A DNA stretch of 64,000 bases from positions 61,820-125,819 of the forward strand of contig NZ_WMLB01000010.1 in assembly GCF_009709675.1 (NCBI RefSeq). Direction: 5' to 3'. Origin of the DNA: Agromyces bracchium. Lineage in GTDB: Bacteria > Actinomycetota > Actinomycetes > Actinomycetales > Microbacteriaceae. The position numbers were made by a program, and so were the translations under genes. This document shows, in pieces, positions 32,438 to 42,048 of the stretch. The notes beneath the pieces were generated by a model. It was given only the letters and a program-made list of their open reading frames with translations. It searched no databases and was not told the origin of the DNA. How positions within the stretch are numbered: the first letter of the stretch is position 1; each line of letters begins with the position of its first letter.

Positions 32438-32475
32438 ACGGATGCCGCGGGGAGGGGGATCCCCGCGGCATCCGT
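32438..32475 (+). terminator. Stem-loop terminator built from GGATGCCGC arms
   Basis: A perfect 16-bp stem (ACGGATGCCGCGGGGA paired with its complement) closes a six-base loop, beginning 26 bases after the stop of the secreted protein gene. No T-run follows, which is common in actinobacterial terminators. The arms are the over-represented GGATGCC word in inverted pair. Confidence 0.75.
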
Positions 32476-32629
32476 CTGCGCGGCGCCCGCCGACCCGGCC
32501 GCGGGCACACCCGGCGGCCGGCGTACCCGGCCGGCGGCGCGCCTCGTCTCCGACCAGACCGCAAGGCCTATCGGTTCGACGGCATTCTTGCCAGACTGCA
32601 CGCGAGCCCACCAGGCAGGGAGGCCGCCG

Positions 32630-33571
32630 ATGCCGCGACGTGTCACCACCCGGAACTTCACGCGGGCCCAGTCGGCTCACCGGTTCGCCGCGCAGGCGCG
32701 TCGGACGCCGGTGAACCGCTTCCACCACGAGCGCGTGCCGCTCGCGGAGTCGTCGGCGATCCGCCCGGACCCCGACGTGCTCCATTCGTACGCCGTGGTC
32801 GACGTGAGCGAGCGCGCGACGGTCGCGCTCGCGCCGTCCGACGAGTACCAGGCCGACGTGCTCGTCGACGAGGCGCACTACGTGCTCGCCGTCGTCAGCC
32901 CGGGCGAGTCGGTGACCGTGGCCGCTGCGGACCTCACGCGCGGGACGCACCTGTACGTGCTCGGGCGCACGGGCATCGAGGGCGGGCTCGCACGCGCCCG
33001 GGAGCTGCAGGATTCCAGGCGGATCAGCGCGGCCACCTCGCACCCGTACCGCGCGAGGACCTACGACGACGCATCCCGTCGGTCGGTCGCCGCGAGCCTC
33101 GCCCGCCGGGTCGAGGAGGTCGACCTGACGCGCGCGTTCGGTGCGAAGCGCGAGACGGATCGCGATGCCCACCTCGTCGGCACGGCGATCGGCTGGGGCA
33201 GCCTGCCGGCCGAGCACGGCGTGTACTTCGAGGCGTCGGCGACGAGCAGCGGATGCGAGATCTGGACGTTCGAGCCTCCGCCCGTCGATCCTGCCAGCGG
33301 CTCCTATTCGGTGCTGAAGTTCGACGACGCGGGTCGCCTCGATCCCGTCCTCGGCGGCTACCCGGGCCGCGACCTGGCCAGGAACGGCGACGGCAGCATC
33401 AGCATCCGGTTCGGCGGGCCGTCGTGCGCGGCGCATCCGAACGTGATCCCGGCCACCCCGGGCGAGCGCTTCCGCTACGCGATGCGGATCCGGCGACCGC
33501 GAAGCGTCGATCAGGCGCGCGCCTACGTCGCGGCGCTGCGCGCGCAGCGGCTGGAGACGGTGCCCGCCTGA
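32630..33571 (+). CDS. DUF1254/DUF1214-like protein
   Basis: A 313-residue protein without signal peptide. The N-terminal part (NRFHHERVPLAESSAIRPDPDVLHSYAVVDVSERATVAL) resembles DUF1254, and the C-terminal part (VYFEASATSSGCEIWTFEPPPVDPASGSYSVLKFDD ... DGSISIRFGG) resembles DUF1214, domains normally found together. Function is unknown. GGGAGG lies upstream of the ATG at 32630. It converges with the HNH gene. Confidence 0.72.
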   Translation: MPRRVTTRNFTRAQSAHRFAAQARRTPVNRFHHERVPLAESSAIRPDPDVLHSYAVVDVSERATVALAPSDEYQADVLVDEAHYVLAVVSPGESVTVAAADLTRGTHLYVLGRTGIEGGLARARELQDSRRISAATSHPYRARTYDDASRRSVAASLARRVEEVDLTRAFGAKRETDRDAHLVGTAIGWGSLPAEHGVYFEASATSSGCEIWTFEPPPVDPASGSYSVLKFDDAGRLDPVLGGYPGRDLARNGDGSISIRFGGPSCAAHPNVIPATPGERFRYAMRIRRPRSVDQARAYVAALRAQRLETVPA

Positions 33572-33638
33572 CGCGCGCGGCGCGCGGGCGCGGGCGGGTC
33601 GGCGGTCGCGCCGGGCAGGCCTTCGCGGCTCCCTCGAC

Positions 33639-35141
33639 TCACGCCGCCGGCGCAGCGTGCAGCCACGGCGGTTCGACGTCGTCGCCGATCTCGACGGGGC
33701 CCGCCGTCGGCAAGACAGGTTCGGGCGACGGCGGTGCTTCCGGACCGGATCGATCGATCACGCCCGTCGGGGGTGGCGCGCACACCCGCGAACTGCGTGG
33801 AACGGGATCGAACGGCACCTCGGGGTACGTCCGGAGCACGTGACCCGCGGGCGATGTCCAGCGGATGACCCCTCCGGGCTCGTTGGCCATGCGCCATCCG
33901 CTCTCGTGCTTGAGTCGGTGGTGCGTGCGGCACAGGTGGGCGAGGTTGTCGGCATCGGTGCCGCCGCCGTGCGCCCAGGCGGTCGTGTGGTCGATGTCGG
34001 AACGGACGGCGCGGCGCGTGCACCCGGGGAAGCGGCAGCGGCCGTCGCGCACCCGCAGGTACCCGGCGAGATCGGCGCCGACGCGGTACGAGGTGCGACC
34101 GTACGACAGCGCGGCACCGGTCTCGGGATCGACGAGCAGGCGGCGCACGCTCGGCGCATGGGCGGCGATGATGCGCGCGGTCTCGGCGTCGATCGGCCCG
34201 TAACCGTCGAGTTCGGCCGGCTCGTCGGTCACGCCGAGCAGGCTGAGGACGGGAACCGTCACCGTCACGCGTGGAGCGATGCGACGCGTCGCAGGGGCGA
34301 CATCGCCCTCGTCGAGGATGCCCGACATGAGCAGGTCGGCGGCGAGGTCGACGCAGCGCTGCGCGGGTGTCCGCACGTCGCTCGGCCCGACCGCGCGAGA
34401 TCCGGCCGAACGAGCGACGGATGCCGCGGCGAGCGAGTCGAGCCGGTCCACGATCGCGACCGCACGTTCGGCCTCCATGAAGAGGCTGAGCCAGGCCATG
34501 CCGTCGGGCGCCGGATCGACCTGGATGCGCCGCTCGTCGGCCGCACGCCGGCGACGGGTCGCGAGCGCCTCGGGGTGCAGCCGCTCGCGCAGCCGGCGAA
34601 CCCGCTGCCGGAAGGCGCTGCTCGTCCGGTGCCCGGCATCGTCGAGCGCACGCTGCTCGAGTTCGTCGGCCGAGCCGGCCGGCAGGTCGCTCGTCAGCTC
34701 GAGCATCGACCGCACGTGGGGCACGCTCACGGACCCGGCGGTGAGCGCGGCGAGCGTGGCCGATCGCGGTCCGGTGAGCCTGCCGGCATCAGCTGCGAGC
34801 CGACCCGCGGTCGCCTCGGGCGCGACGAGCACCGTCGCGAGCTCGGCGACGAACGAGCGCGTCGCCATCTCGCGTTCGGCCGACCTGCTCGAACCGGTCA
34901 GGCCCTCGACCTCGGCATGGAACCGCCGCGCCGCCTCGACCGCGCGGTACTGCTGCGCCTGCGCCCACCGGATCATCCGCTCGAGGGCGGCGATGTCGGC
35001 GAGCGCGTCGCCGAGCTGGTCGCCGGCTGGTGCGTCGGCTGGTCCGTCGGCTGGTCCGTCGGCGAACGGAGCGGCGGTTGGAGCGCCGACCGCGCTGCGC
35101 TCGAGAGCGGCGATCGGGGGCGGCGTCATGCGACCAGTCAA
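33639..35141 (-). CDS. DUF222 and HNH endonuclease domain protein
   Basis: A 500-residue protein with an N-terminal DUF222 helical region (ALADIAALERMIRWAQAQQYRAVEAARRFHAEVEG) and a C-terminal HNH nuclease domain (DGRCRFPGCTRRAVRSDIDHTTAWAHGGGTDADNLAHLCRTHHRLKH). Such genes occur in many copies in actinobacteria and are thought to be mobile or selfish. A TTG at 35141 has GGAGGG six to seven bases upstream and is my preferred start; the first ATG, four codons later at 35129, has no site. Near the N-terminus a 12-bp DNA repeat gives ADGPADGPADAPAG. No intron or other mobile-element ends are seen. Confidence 0.85.
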   Translation of the reverse strand: MTGRMTPPPIAALERSAVGAPTAAPFADGPADGPADAPAGDQLGDALADIAALERMIRWAQAQQYRAVEAARRFHAEVEGLTGSSRSAEREMATRSFVAELATVLVAPEATAGRLAADAGRLTGPRSATLAALTAGSVSVPHVRSMLELTSDLPAGSADELEQRALDDAGHRTSSAFRQRVRRLRERLHPEALATRRRRAADERRIQVDPAPDGMAWLSLFMEAERAVAIVDRLDSLAAASVARSAGSRAVGPSDVRTPAQRCVDLAADLLMSGILDEGDVAPATRRIAPRVTVTVPVLSLLGVTDEPAELDGYGPIDAETARIIAAHAPSVRRLLVDPETGAALSYGRTSYRVGADLAGYLRVRDGRCRFPGCTRRAVRSDIDHTTAWAHGGGTDADNLAHLCRTHHRLKHESGWRMANEPGGVIRWTSPAGHVLRTYPEVPFDPVPRSSRVCAPPPTGVIDRSGPEAPPSPEPVLPTAGPVEIGDDVEPPWLHAAPAA

Positions 35142-35299
35142 GCAGCACCCTCCGACATTCCGGCGCGTGGAAAACCGCAGGCCGCGGATGGTTTCCGCAC
35201 GCCGTCAGGAGTTCACTCCAGGGCATCCGGCAGGACGCATCCGACCGGACCTGCGCCGCCCGGTGGCGCGCCTCCGCACCACCGGAGCACACTGGGCGC

Positions 35300-35908
35300 A
35301 TGGCCGAGACCGACGACGACGGCATCACCGTCATCCCCGCCAACGAGGCGCCGTGGCGCGACCTCGAGGCCGTGCTCGGCAGCGCCGCGGCATCCCGCCG
35401 CTGCTGGTGCCAGCGGTACAAGCTGAACCCCGGCGAGGCCTTCGCGAAGTTCCCCGCCGAGGAGCGCGCGGACCGGCTGAGGGTCCAGGCGTGCTCGGAC
35501 CGGCCCGACTCCCCCACGACCGCCGGTCTCCTCGCGTACCTCGACGGCGAGCCCGTCGGCTGGTGCGCCGTCGAGCCACGACCCGCGTACCACGGCATGC
35601 TGCGCAACCAGAAGGTGCCGTGGGAGGCGCGCGACGAGGACCGCGCCGACGAGGGCGTCTGGGCCGTCACGTGCTTCGTGACCCGCGCGGGGCACCGCCG
35701 GCGGGGCGTCGCGTCCGCGCTCGCGCGCGCCGCCGTCGACTTCGCTCGCGAGCGCGGCGCCCGCGCGATCGAGGGGTACCCGATCACCACCGCGAACGCG
35801 CTGCTCGAGGAGTTCCACCCCGGCACCGAGGGGATGTTCCGCGACGCCGGCTTCCGGGAGGTCGGCCGCCCGACGACCCGCCGCGCGGTCGTGCGCATCG
35901 ACATCTGA
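35300..35908 (+). CDS. GNAT-family acetyltransferase
   Basis: A 202-residue GCN5-type N-acetyltransferase. GVWAVTCFVTRAGHRRRGVASALARAAVDFARERGA contains the acetyl-CoA pyrophosphate-binding R/Q-x-x-G-x-A pattern. The SRRCWCQRYKL opening is typical of a subgroup of actinobacterial GNAT proteins with unknown acceptor. The ATG at 35300 lacks a ribosome binding site and lies six bases after CACACT, a weak -10 candidate. Confidence 0.85.
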   Translation: MAETDDDGITVIPANEAPWRDLEAVLGSAAASRRCWCQRYKLNPGEAFAKFPAEERADRLRVQACSDRPDSPTTAGLLAYLDGEPVGWCAVEPRPAYHGMLRNQKVPWEARDEDRADEGVWAVTCFVTRAGHRRRGVASALARAAVDFARERGARAIEGYPITTANALLEEFHPGTEGMFRDAGFREVGRPTTRRAVVRIDI

Positions 35909-36032
35909 CGACGGGTGCGAGCCGGCTCGTCGAGTCGCCCGCGATGACGACGGATGCCCCGTGCACGGGACTCCCGGGCGGAGCACGTAGTCTCATCTCA
36001 CCGTCCCGTTCCTCGAGAGGAGTCGCCCTGCC

Positions 36033-37307
36033 ATGAGCAGCGCCACCGCCCTGGATGTCTTCGACCGTCGCGAGTCCGAGGTGCGCGGGTACGTCCGCGC
36101 GTTCCCGACCGTGTTCGACCGCGCCGCGGGCTCGACGCTCGTCGACGCCGACGGCCGCGAGTACCTCGACTTCTTCGCCGGCGCCGGCGTGCTGAACTAC
36201 GGGCACAACAACCCCGCGTTCACGGCCGCGCTCATCGAGTACCTCGAACGCGGCGGCATCATCCACGGACTCGACATGGCGACCTCGGCGAAGAAGGCGT
36301 TCATCGAGGCGTTCGAGCGCCTCGTGCTCGCGCCGCGCGGCCTCGACCACAAGCTGCAGTTCACCGGCCCGACCGGTGCGAACGCCGTCGAGGCGGCCCT
36401 CAAGGTCGCCCGCCAGGCGACCGGCCGCTCGAACGTCGTCGCGTTCACGAACGCCTTCCACGGCCTGAGCCTCGGCGGCCTCGCCGCGACCGGCAACAGC
36501 CACTACCGCGCCGCCGCGGGCGTCGGCCTCGACGACGTCGCGCGCCTGCCGTTCGACAGCTACCTCGGCCCCGACGTCGACACGCTCGACCTCTTCGAGC
36601 GCATGCTCGACGACCCGGGCTCGGGCCTCGACCTGCCCGCGGCCGTCATCGTCGAGGCGGTCCAGGGTGAGGGCGGCATCAACGTCGCGAGCCCCGGCTG
36701 GCTCCAGCGCCTGCGCGCGATCACCGAGGCCCGCGGCATCCTGCTCATCCTCGACGAGATCCAGGCCGGCGTCGGCCGCACGGGCGCATTCTTCGCGTTC
36801 GAGGAGTCGGGCATCGTGCCCGACATCGTGACGGTCTCGAAGTCCATTTCGGGCTCGGGCCTGCCGATGTCGCTCGTCCTGCTGCGGCCCGAGGTCGACG
36901 TCTGGAAGCCGGGCGCCCACACCGGCACCTTCCGCGGCAACAACCTCGCGTTCGTCTCGGCACGTGTCGCACTCGAGACCTACTGGGCCGACGGCGCGTT
37001 CATGGACGGCGTCGCGGCGAAGTCGGCGCTCCTCCGCGCCGAGCTCGACGCGATCGCCGCCGAGCACCCCGAGCAGGGCTTCGTCGTCCGCGGTCGCGGC
37101 CTGTTCTACGGCATCGCCTGCGACGGCGACCGCACCCTCGCCGGCCGCGTCTCGAAGGCGGCGTTCGAGCGGGGCCTCGTGATCGAGACCTCCGGCGCCC
37201 ACGACGAGGTGCTGAAGTTCCTGCCCGCGCTCACGATCACCGAGGAGGAGCTCCGACGCGGCCTCGCGATCGTGCGCGAGAGCCTCGCCGCGGTGCTCGC
37301 GGGCTGA
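36033..37307 (+). CDS. ectB: EctB-like diaminobutyrate-2-oxoglutarate aminotransferase
   Basis: A 424-residue class III PLP aminotransferase. FFAGAGVLNYGHNNPAF, FTGPTGANAVEAALKVARQATGR, AVIVEAVQGEGGINVAS, LDEIQAGVGRTG and the PLP-Lys motif TVSKSISGSGLPMSLVLL all match EctB, which makes L-2,4-diaminobutyrate from aspartate semialdehyde and glutamate. In ectoine producers ectB is normally flanked by ectA and ectC; neither is here. The gene may supply diaminobutyrate for siderophore or cell-wall use (2,4-diaminobutyrate is the peptidoglycan diamino acid in Agromyces and some relatives, which is consistent). A GAGAGGAG site precedes the ATG. Confidence 0.85.
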   Translation: MSSATALDVFDRRESEVRGYVRAFPTVFDRAAGSTLVDADGREYLDFFAGAGVLNYGHNNPAFTAALIEYLERGGIIHGLDMATSAKKAFIEAFERLVLAPRGLDHKLQFTGPTGANAVEAALKVARQATGRSNVVAFTNAFHGLSLGGLAATGNSHYRAAAGVGLDDVARLPFDSYLGPDVDTLDLFERMLDDPGSGLDLPAAVIVEAVQGEGGINVASPGWLQRLRAITEARGILLILDEIQAGVGRTGAFFAFEESGIVPDIVTVSKSISGSGLPMSLVLLRPEVDVWKPGAHTGTFRGNNLAFVSARVALETYWADGAFMDGVAAKSALLRAELDAIAAEHPEQGFVVRGRGLFYGIACDGDRTLAGRVSKAAFERGLVIETSGAHDEVLKFLPALTITEEELRRGLAIVRESLAAVLAG

Positions 37308-37324
37308 TCGGGCGCCCGAGCAAC

Positions 37325-37376
37325 GAACGCCGAACGCCGAACGCCGAAGGGCGGGCGGGCCCGCCGGCCCGTCCCT
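37325..37376. terminator. Short repeats and weak stem between convergent genes
   Basis: Three GAACGCC units (37325-37345) are followed by a G-rich/C-rich imperfect inverted repeat, between ectB and the GH43 gene. It may terminate one or both transcripts. Confidence 0.3.
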
Positions 37377-37391
37377 CCCTTCGTGCATCCG

Positions 37392-40300
37392 CTACTTCTT
37401 CCGCACCTGCACCTCCTCCGACGGCGCCGACTCGGGCGAGGACCCGATCTCGTTGTGCGCCACGACCGTCGCGCGGTACTTCGCACCGGTCTGCAGGTCG
37501 CTGAAGGTCACCATCACCGAGGCGCCTGAGACCTCCTTCACGACCACGGGCTGGTCGTCTCCGCGGGGCGTGAGCGTCACGGTGTAGCCGGTGATCGCCC
37601 GGCCGCCGTCGCCGGGTGCGGTCCAGTGCACGGTGACGGATGACGCGCCTCGCGTGACCGTCGGGGCGTCGGGCTGCGCCGGCGCCGTCGGCTCCGGTTC
37701 GATCGGTCCGACCTCGGCGGTCGCCGTCGCGGGCGACCACAGCGGCTTCGACGCGGTCACCTCGACCGAGACGGTCGCACCGAGGTCGTCCGCCGTGAGC
37801 GCGTATGTCGCGGCATCCGCCCCCTCGATCGCCTCGCCGTCGCGCAGCCAGCGATACGCCGTCGCCGACCATGGCTCCGACACCGCCGCCTCGAGCGTCT
37901 GCCCGACCTCGGCGAGCCCGCCGATCGCGACGCCGAGCGGCTCCGGGTCGACGACGGCCTGCGGCGCGACGCTCTCGAGCGTCGGCGTCACGACCTGCAT
38001 GAGCCCGTCGGCGCCGAACTCGAGCCGGTCGATCGTCGTCTCGCGGTGCGTGCCGTCACCGCCCGGCATGCCGAACCGGTGGTAGGCGATCACCCAGTCG
38101 TCGGTGCCGGGGATGTTCAGCACCGAGTTGTGGCCCGTTCCCTTGATGCCGAGCGACAGGTCCTTCTGCAGGATGACGCCGCGATACGTCCACGGACCGT
38201 CGACGCTCGTCGCGGTCGCGTAGCCGACGCGGTAGTTCTCCGAGCCGGTGTCGTCGATCGAGTACGTGAGGTGGTACAGCCCGTCGCGGTAGTTCACGAA
38301 CGAGCCCTCGCGGTACGACGTGAGCCCGGTCATCGTCCGGATCGTCTCCGGCTTGATCGAGACCATGTCGTCGTTCAGCTCGGCGTAGACCGGGCTGCCG
38401 TTGCCCCAGAACAGGTAGTGCTTCCCGGTGACGGGGTCGCGGAACGCGGCCGGGTCGATGGCCTGGCCCGACTTCACCGCCTCGCCGTTGGTGATCATCG
38501 CCGTCGGCTGCGCGACGAACGGGCCCGCGGGGTCGTCGGCCACGGCGACGCCGATCGTCTTGCGATTGAGCTCGGCGTTGTGACCCGAGAAGTAGAAGTA
38601 GTACTTCCCGTCCCGTTCGATGATCGTCGGCGCCCACGCGTTGCCGGTCGCCCACGGCACGTCGCCGTTCGCGCCGTCGAGCGTGAGGATCGGCTCCGCC
38701 GAGCGCTCCCAGTCGACGAGGTCCTTCGACGTCCACACGTAGAAGTCCTTGCCGCCCCAGCCCGCGTAGCCGTCGCTCGTCGCGTACAGGTAGTACGTGT
38801 CGCCGAACACCGCGATGTTCGGGTCGGCGTACAGGCCCGGCAGCACGGGGCTCGCCATGACGCGGGCCTCGAACGTCCAGGTCGCGGCGGAGCCGTCCGC
38901 CGCCGTGAGCACGACCTCGACGGGATCGGCGAGGTCGACCGTGGTGCCCGCGGCGGGCGAGGCGGTCACGCCGTCGGCGGTGTCGAAGACCGGGGCGAGC
39001 GCCGAGACATCCGTACCCGGCACGACCGGGAACACCACCGTGCGGGCCGTCGCGTCGACGATCGGGGCGATCTTCAGCGCGTCGGGCTCGGCGAGGGTCA
39101 CGCCGGCGAGCGCCCCGGTGTTGCCCGAACGGGTGAGCACCTCGCTCGGCGAGAGCGCGCGGTCGTAGAGCGCGAACTCGCGGAACTCGCCGCGGAATCG
39201 CCCGTCCGCGGCATACATCGAGCGCCCGAGGTAGTTCGCGAACGTGCTGCCGCCCCCGATGTCGCCGGGGTCGCTCGTCACGTTCGGGTTCCTGGCCACC
39301 TGCACGCCGTCGAGGTACAGCGTCGCCGTCGTGCCCTCGAGCGTCCAGGTCAGGTGCACCCAGCGGTCGCGCGGCAGCGCCGTCCCTGCGTTCGCCGTCT
39401 GCTCGGTCGACCAGTTGCCCGTCGCGAGGCTCGTGCGATACGCCGAGTCACCGGTCGTGAACAGGTAGCCGTTGCCGACGCCCGAGGCATCCGTGTTGCC
39501 CAGGCCGTAGATGAAGTAGTTGCCCGACTGCGCGGGGTCGATCCGAACCTCGGCCTCGATCGTGGCATCCTCGACGCCGGTCAGCAGGTGGTCGGGCAGG
39601 TCGACGTAGTCGTCCGAGCCGTCGAGGCGGAGCGAGCCGCCGTCCTGCCAGGCGGCGCCGCCGACGATCGTTCCGTCCTTGCCGTTGCCGGAGCGGTCGG
39701 CGAGCACCGTGCCCGAGCCGTCGGTGAAGTCGTAGCGGACGATCTCGCCCTCCTCGTTCGACTCGACGGGCGGCGGGCCGTCGTGCAGCCGCTCGAGCTC
39801 GGCCGCGGTGATCGGCACGACGGTGCCGTGGCGCGGGCTCGCGGGCAGGTCGTACTGCGGCGAGACCTGCCAGTCGGGGTTCGAGAGGTCGGCGGTCTCG
39901 AGCGGGATGTACCCGCGGCCGCCGTACTCGTCGACGAAGAGGTAGGTCTTCTCGCCGTTGACGTCGCCGGGATTCGACTGGAACACCGTCGGACCCTCGA
40001 CCGCGCTCGTGCCGGCGTCACGGCCGATGCAGGAGTCGATCATGGTCCACGAGGTCAGCGGTGCGCGCAGCTCGGTCGAGGTCTCCTGGATGATGTCGCT
40101 GCAGCCCGTGGTGCCCGCGCCCTCGTCCTTGGTGAACCGGTGGTACGTGTCGCCGGCCTTGATCACGGTCGAGTCGATGCGCGAGATGCCGTCCTGCCAG
40201 ATCTGCGGCTCGCTGAACGTGACGAAGTCGCGCGTCGTGGCGTACAGCATGCGGTTGTAGGTGTTCCCGGTGTGGCCCGGGTCGTCCTCGGCGTAGAGCT

Positions 40301-41987
40301 TCGACGCCCAGAACACGACGTACGCGCCGATCGACCCGTCGTAGTACGCCTCGGGCGCCCACGTGTTCCCGGCGGTGTCGGGCGAGACCTTCACGTGCCG
40401 CTGCTCCGACCAGTTCACGAGGTCGTGCGATTCCCACACCTCGATGTACTGCGATCCCTGGCGCTGCGAGGAATCCCAGCTCGTGCCGCTGCCGATCGAG
40501 AGGTCGGTCGCGATGAGGTAGAACGTGTCGCCCTCGGGCGAGCGGATGAGGAACGGGTCGCGCAGGCCCTTCGTGCCGTACTTCGACGTCAGCACCGGCT
40601 GTCCCCCGTTGAGCTCGGTCCAGTCGAGTGCGTCGTTGCCCTCGCTCGCGGCGAAGTAGATGTTCTCGCCCGCCAGCGAGTTGCCCGTGAAGTAGGCGAA
40701 CGCGTAGCCCTCGAGCGGGTCGAGGTCGATCGCCGCGCGCACGGTCGCGGTGAACTCGCGGGTGGCGGATGCCGCGTTGCGGGTGAGCGTCGCCGTGAGC
40801 ACGACCTCGGTGTCGACGGCGGGCCGGTCCACGACGCCGTCGATCGCGACGATGGACGGGTCGGACGACGACCACGCGATCCCGGTACCGGCCGGGGCAC
40901 CGGGGAGCGTCAGGTTGCCGCGCACGTCGTCGAGGTTGACGACCTCGAGTGCGGCGGCGGCCTCGTCGACGATGCCCTGGTCGTCGGCTTCCGCGAGCAC
41001 GGTCGCCTCGAAGGCGGCGGTGGCCGTCGCATCACCAGACGAGAGCGTCGCCGTGAGGGTGACGGCGGCGTCGCCGGCGGATGCCGCGGGGCGGGTGACC
41101 GCACCCGTCGCGGAGATCACCGCGGGGTCGCTCGATTCCCACGAGATCGCGGAGCCGTTGACGCCGCTCGTCGGCAGCGCGACATCCGCCTCGACCGCCG
41201 ACAGGTCGCCGAGGTCGAGCACGGCGAGGTCGCGGTCCACCCGGGTCTGGGCGCTCGGCGCGAGCGCGGCGACCTCGGACGCCGAGAGCGCGGTGTCGTA
41301 GATCCGGAAATCGCGGAGGCTTCCGGCGAGCGTCCGATCGGAGGTGTACACCGAGCGACCGAGGTGGTTCGCGGTCGTGACGCCGCCGCCGATCGAGCCG
41401 GGCGTGATGGTCACGTTCGTGTTCTGCGCGACCTGCACGCCGTCGAGGTAGATGCGGGCCGTGTTCGTCGCGTCGTCGAGCGTGTACGTGATGGTCTTCC
41501 ACACCCCGCGAGCGAGGTTCGCTCCGCTGTTCACCGTCTGCTCGGTCGACCAGTTGCCCGAGGCGATCGAGGAGCGGTACGCGTTGCCCGTCGAGAACAG
41601 GTAGCCGTTGCCCGCACCCGAGGTGGTGTTGCCCAGGCCGTAGATGAAGTACGGCGTGGCCTGCGACGACCGGATGAGCACGTCGGTGCTGACGGTGATC
41701 GAGGTGAGGCCCGCGAGGAGGTCGTTCGGGAGCCGGACGTGGTCGTCGACGCCGTCGAGCCGCACGCCCTCTCCGCCCGTGAGCGTCGGGCCGCCGGCGA
41801 AGGTCGCGTCGCGACCGTTGCCGGAGAGGTCGGCCGCGACGGTGCCGGCGGTCTCGTCGAGGGCGTAGTGGGCGACCAGTCGGTCGTCGACCGCGGCGAG
41901 CGCGGGCGGGGTCGAGGCGATCGCGACCGAGGCGCCCATGAGCGCCGCGGTCACCCCCGCCAGTGTTCGTCGAACGGTGAGCTTCAT
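37392..41987 (-). CDS. Large secreted twin-GH43 glycoside hydrolase with LamG, Ig-like and FN3 domains
   Basis: A 1,531-residue exported enzyme. Signal peptide: residues 1 to about 31 (ending in PALAAVDD). LamG-like domain 1 covers about 31-245; bacterial Ig-like repeats follow to about 425. GH43 domain 1 (about 425-760) has GLRDPFLIRS (Asp base) and AVEGPTVFQ (Glu acid). LamG-like domain 2 is at about 770-985, then a linker. GH43 domain 2 (about 1072-1370) has YADPNIAVFGDTYYLYAT, IDPAAFRDP and YREGSFVNY with the Asp, Asp, Glu triad. An Ig-like and an FN3 domain end the protein; no LPxTG anchor is present. Arabinofuranosidase, arabinanase or xylosidase activity on plant polysaccharide is likely. 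Confidence 0.9.
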   Translation of the reverse strand: MKLTVRRTLAGVTAALMGASVAIASTPPALAAVDDRLVAHYALDETAGTVAADLSGNGRDATFAGGPTLTGGEGVRLDGVDDHVRLPNDLLAGLTSITVSTDVLIRSSQATPYFIYGLGNTTSGAGNGYLFSTGNAYRSSIASGNWSTEQTVNSGANLARGVWKTITYTLDDATNTARIYLDGVQVAQNTNVTITPGSIGGGVTTANHLGRSVYTSDRTLAGSLRDFRIYDTALSASEVAALAPSAQTRVDRDLAVLDLGDLSAVEADVALPTSGVNGSAISWESSDPAVISATGAVTRPAASAGDAAVTLTATLSSGDATATAAFEATVLAEADDQGIVDEAAAALEVVNLDDVRGNLTLPGAPAGTGIAWSSSDPSIVAIDGVVDRPAVDTEVVLTATLTRNAASATREFTATVRAAIDLDPLEGYAFAYFTGNSLAGENIYFAASEGNDALDWTELNGGQPVLTSKYGTKGLRDPFLIRSPEGDTFYLIATDLSIGSGTSWDSSQRQGSQYIEVWESHDLVNWSEQRHVKVSPDTAGNTWAPEAYYDGSIGAYVVFWASKLYAEDDPGHTGNTYNRMLYATTRDFVTFSEPQIWQDGISRIDSTVIKAGDTYHRFTKDEGAGTTGCSDIIQETSTELRAPLTSWTMIDSCIGRDAGTSAVEGPTVFQSNPGDVNGEKTYLFVDEYGGRGYIPLETADLSNPDWQVSPQYDLPASPRHGTVVPITAAELERLHDGPPPVESNEEGEIVRYDFTDGSGTVLADRSGNGKDGTIVGGAAWQDGGSLRLDGSDDYVDLPDHLLTGVEDATIEAEVRIDPAQSGNYFIYGLGNTDASGVGNGYLFTTGDSAYRTSLATGNWSTEQTANAGTALPRDRWVHLTWTLEGTTATLYLDGVQVARNPNVTSDPGDIGGGSTFANYLGRSMYAADGRFRGEFREFALYDRALSPSEVLTRSGNTGALAGVTLAEPDALKIAPIVDATARTVVFPVVPGTDVSALAPVFDTADGVTASPAAGTTVDLADPVEVVLTAADGSAATWTFEARVMASPVLPGLYADPNIAVFGDTYYLYATSDGYAGWGGKDFYVWTSKDLVDWERSAEPILTLDGANGDVPWATGNAWAPTIIERDGKYYFYFSGHNAELNRKTIGVAVADDPAGPFVAQPTAMITNGEAVKSGQAIDPAAFRDPVTGKHYLFWGNGSPVYAELNDDMVSIKPETIRTMTGLTSYREGSFVNYRDGLYHLTYSIDDTGSENYRVGYATATSVDGPWTYRGVILQKDLSLGIKGTGHNSVLNIPGTDDWVIAYHRFGMPGGDGTHRETTIDRLEFGADGLMQVVTPTLESVAPQAVVDPEPLGVAIGGLAEVGQTLEAAVSEPWSATAYRWLRDGEAIEGADAATYALTADDLGATVSVEVTASKPLWSPATATAEVGPIEPEPTAPAQPDAPTVTRGASSVTVHWTAPGDGGRAITGYTVTLTPRGDDQPVVVKEVSGASVMVTFSDLQTGAKYRATVVAHNEIGSSPESAPSEEVQVRKK

Positions 41988-42048
41988 CGCGCATTCCTCC
42001 GGACGGTCCCGGCATCGCGGCCGGGTCGCAGACAGTGTCAGTGCGTGA

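Noticed and set aside
33639..35141. HNH protein as a homing endonuclease of an intron or intein
   Set aside because: It is a free-standing DUF222-HNH gene with no interrupted host gene and no intron or intein signatures around it.
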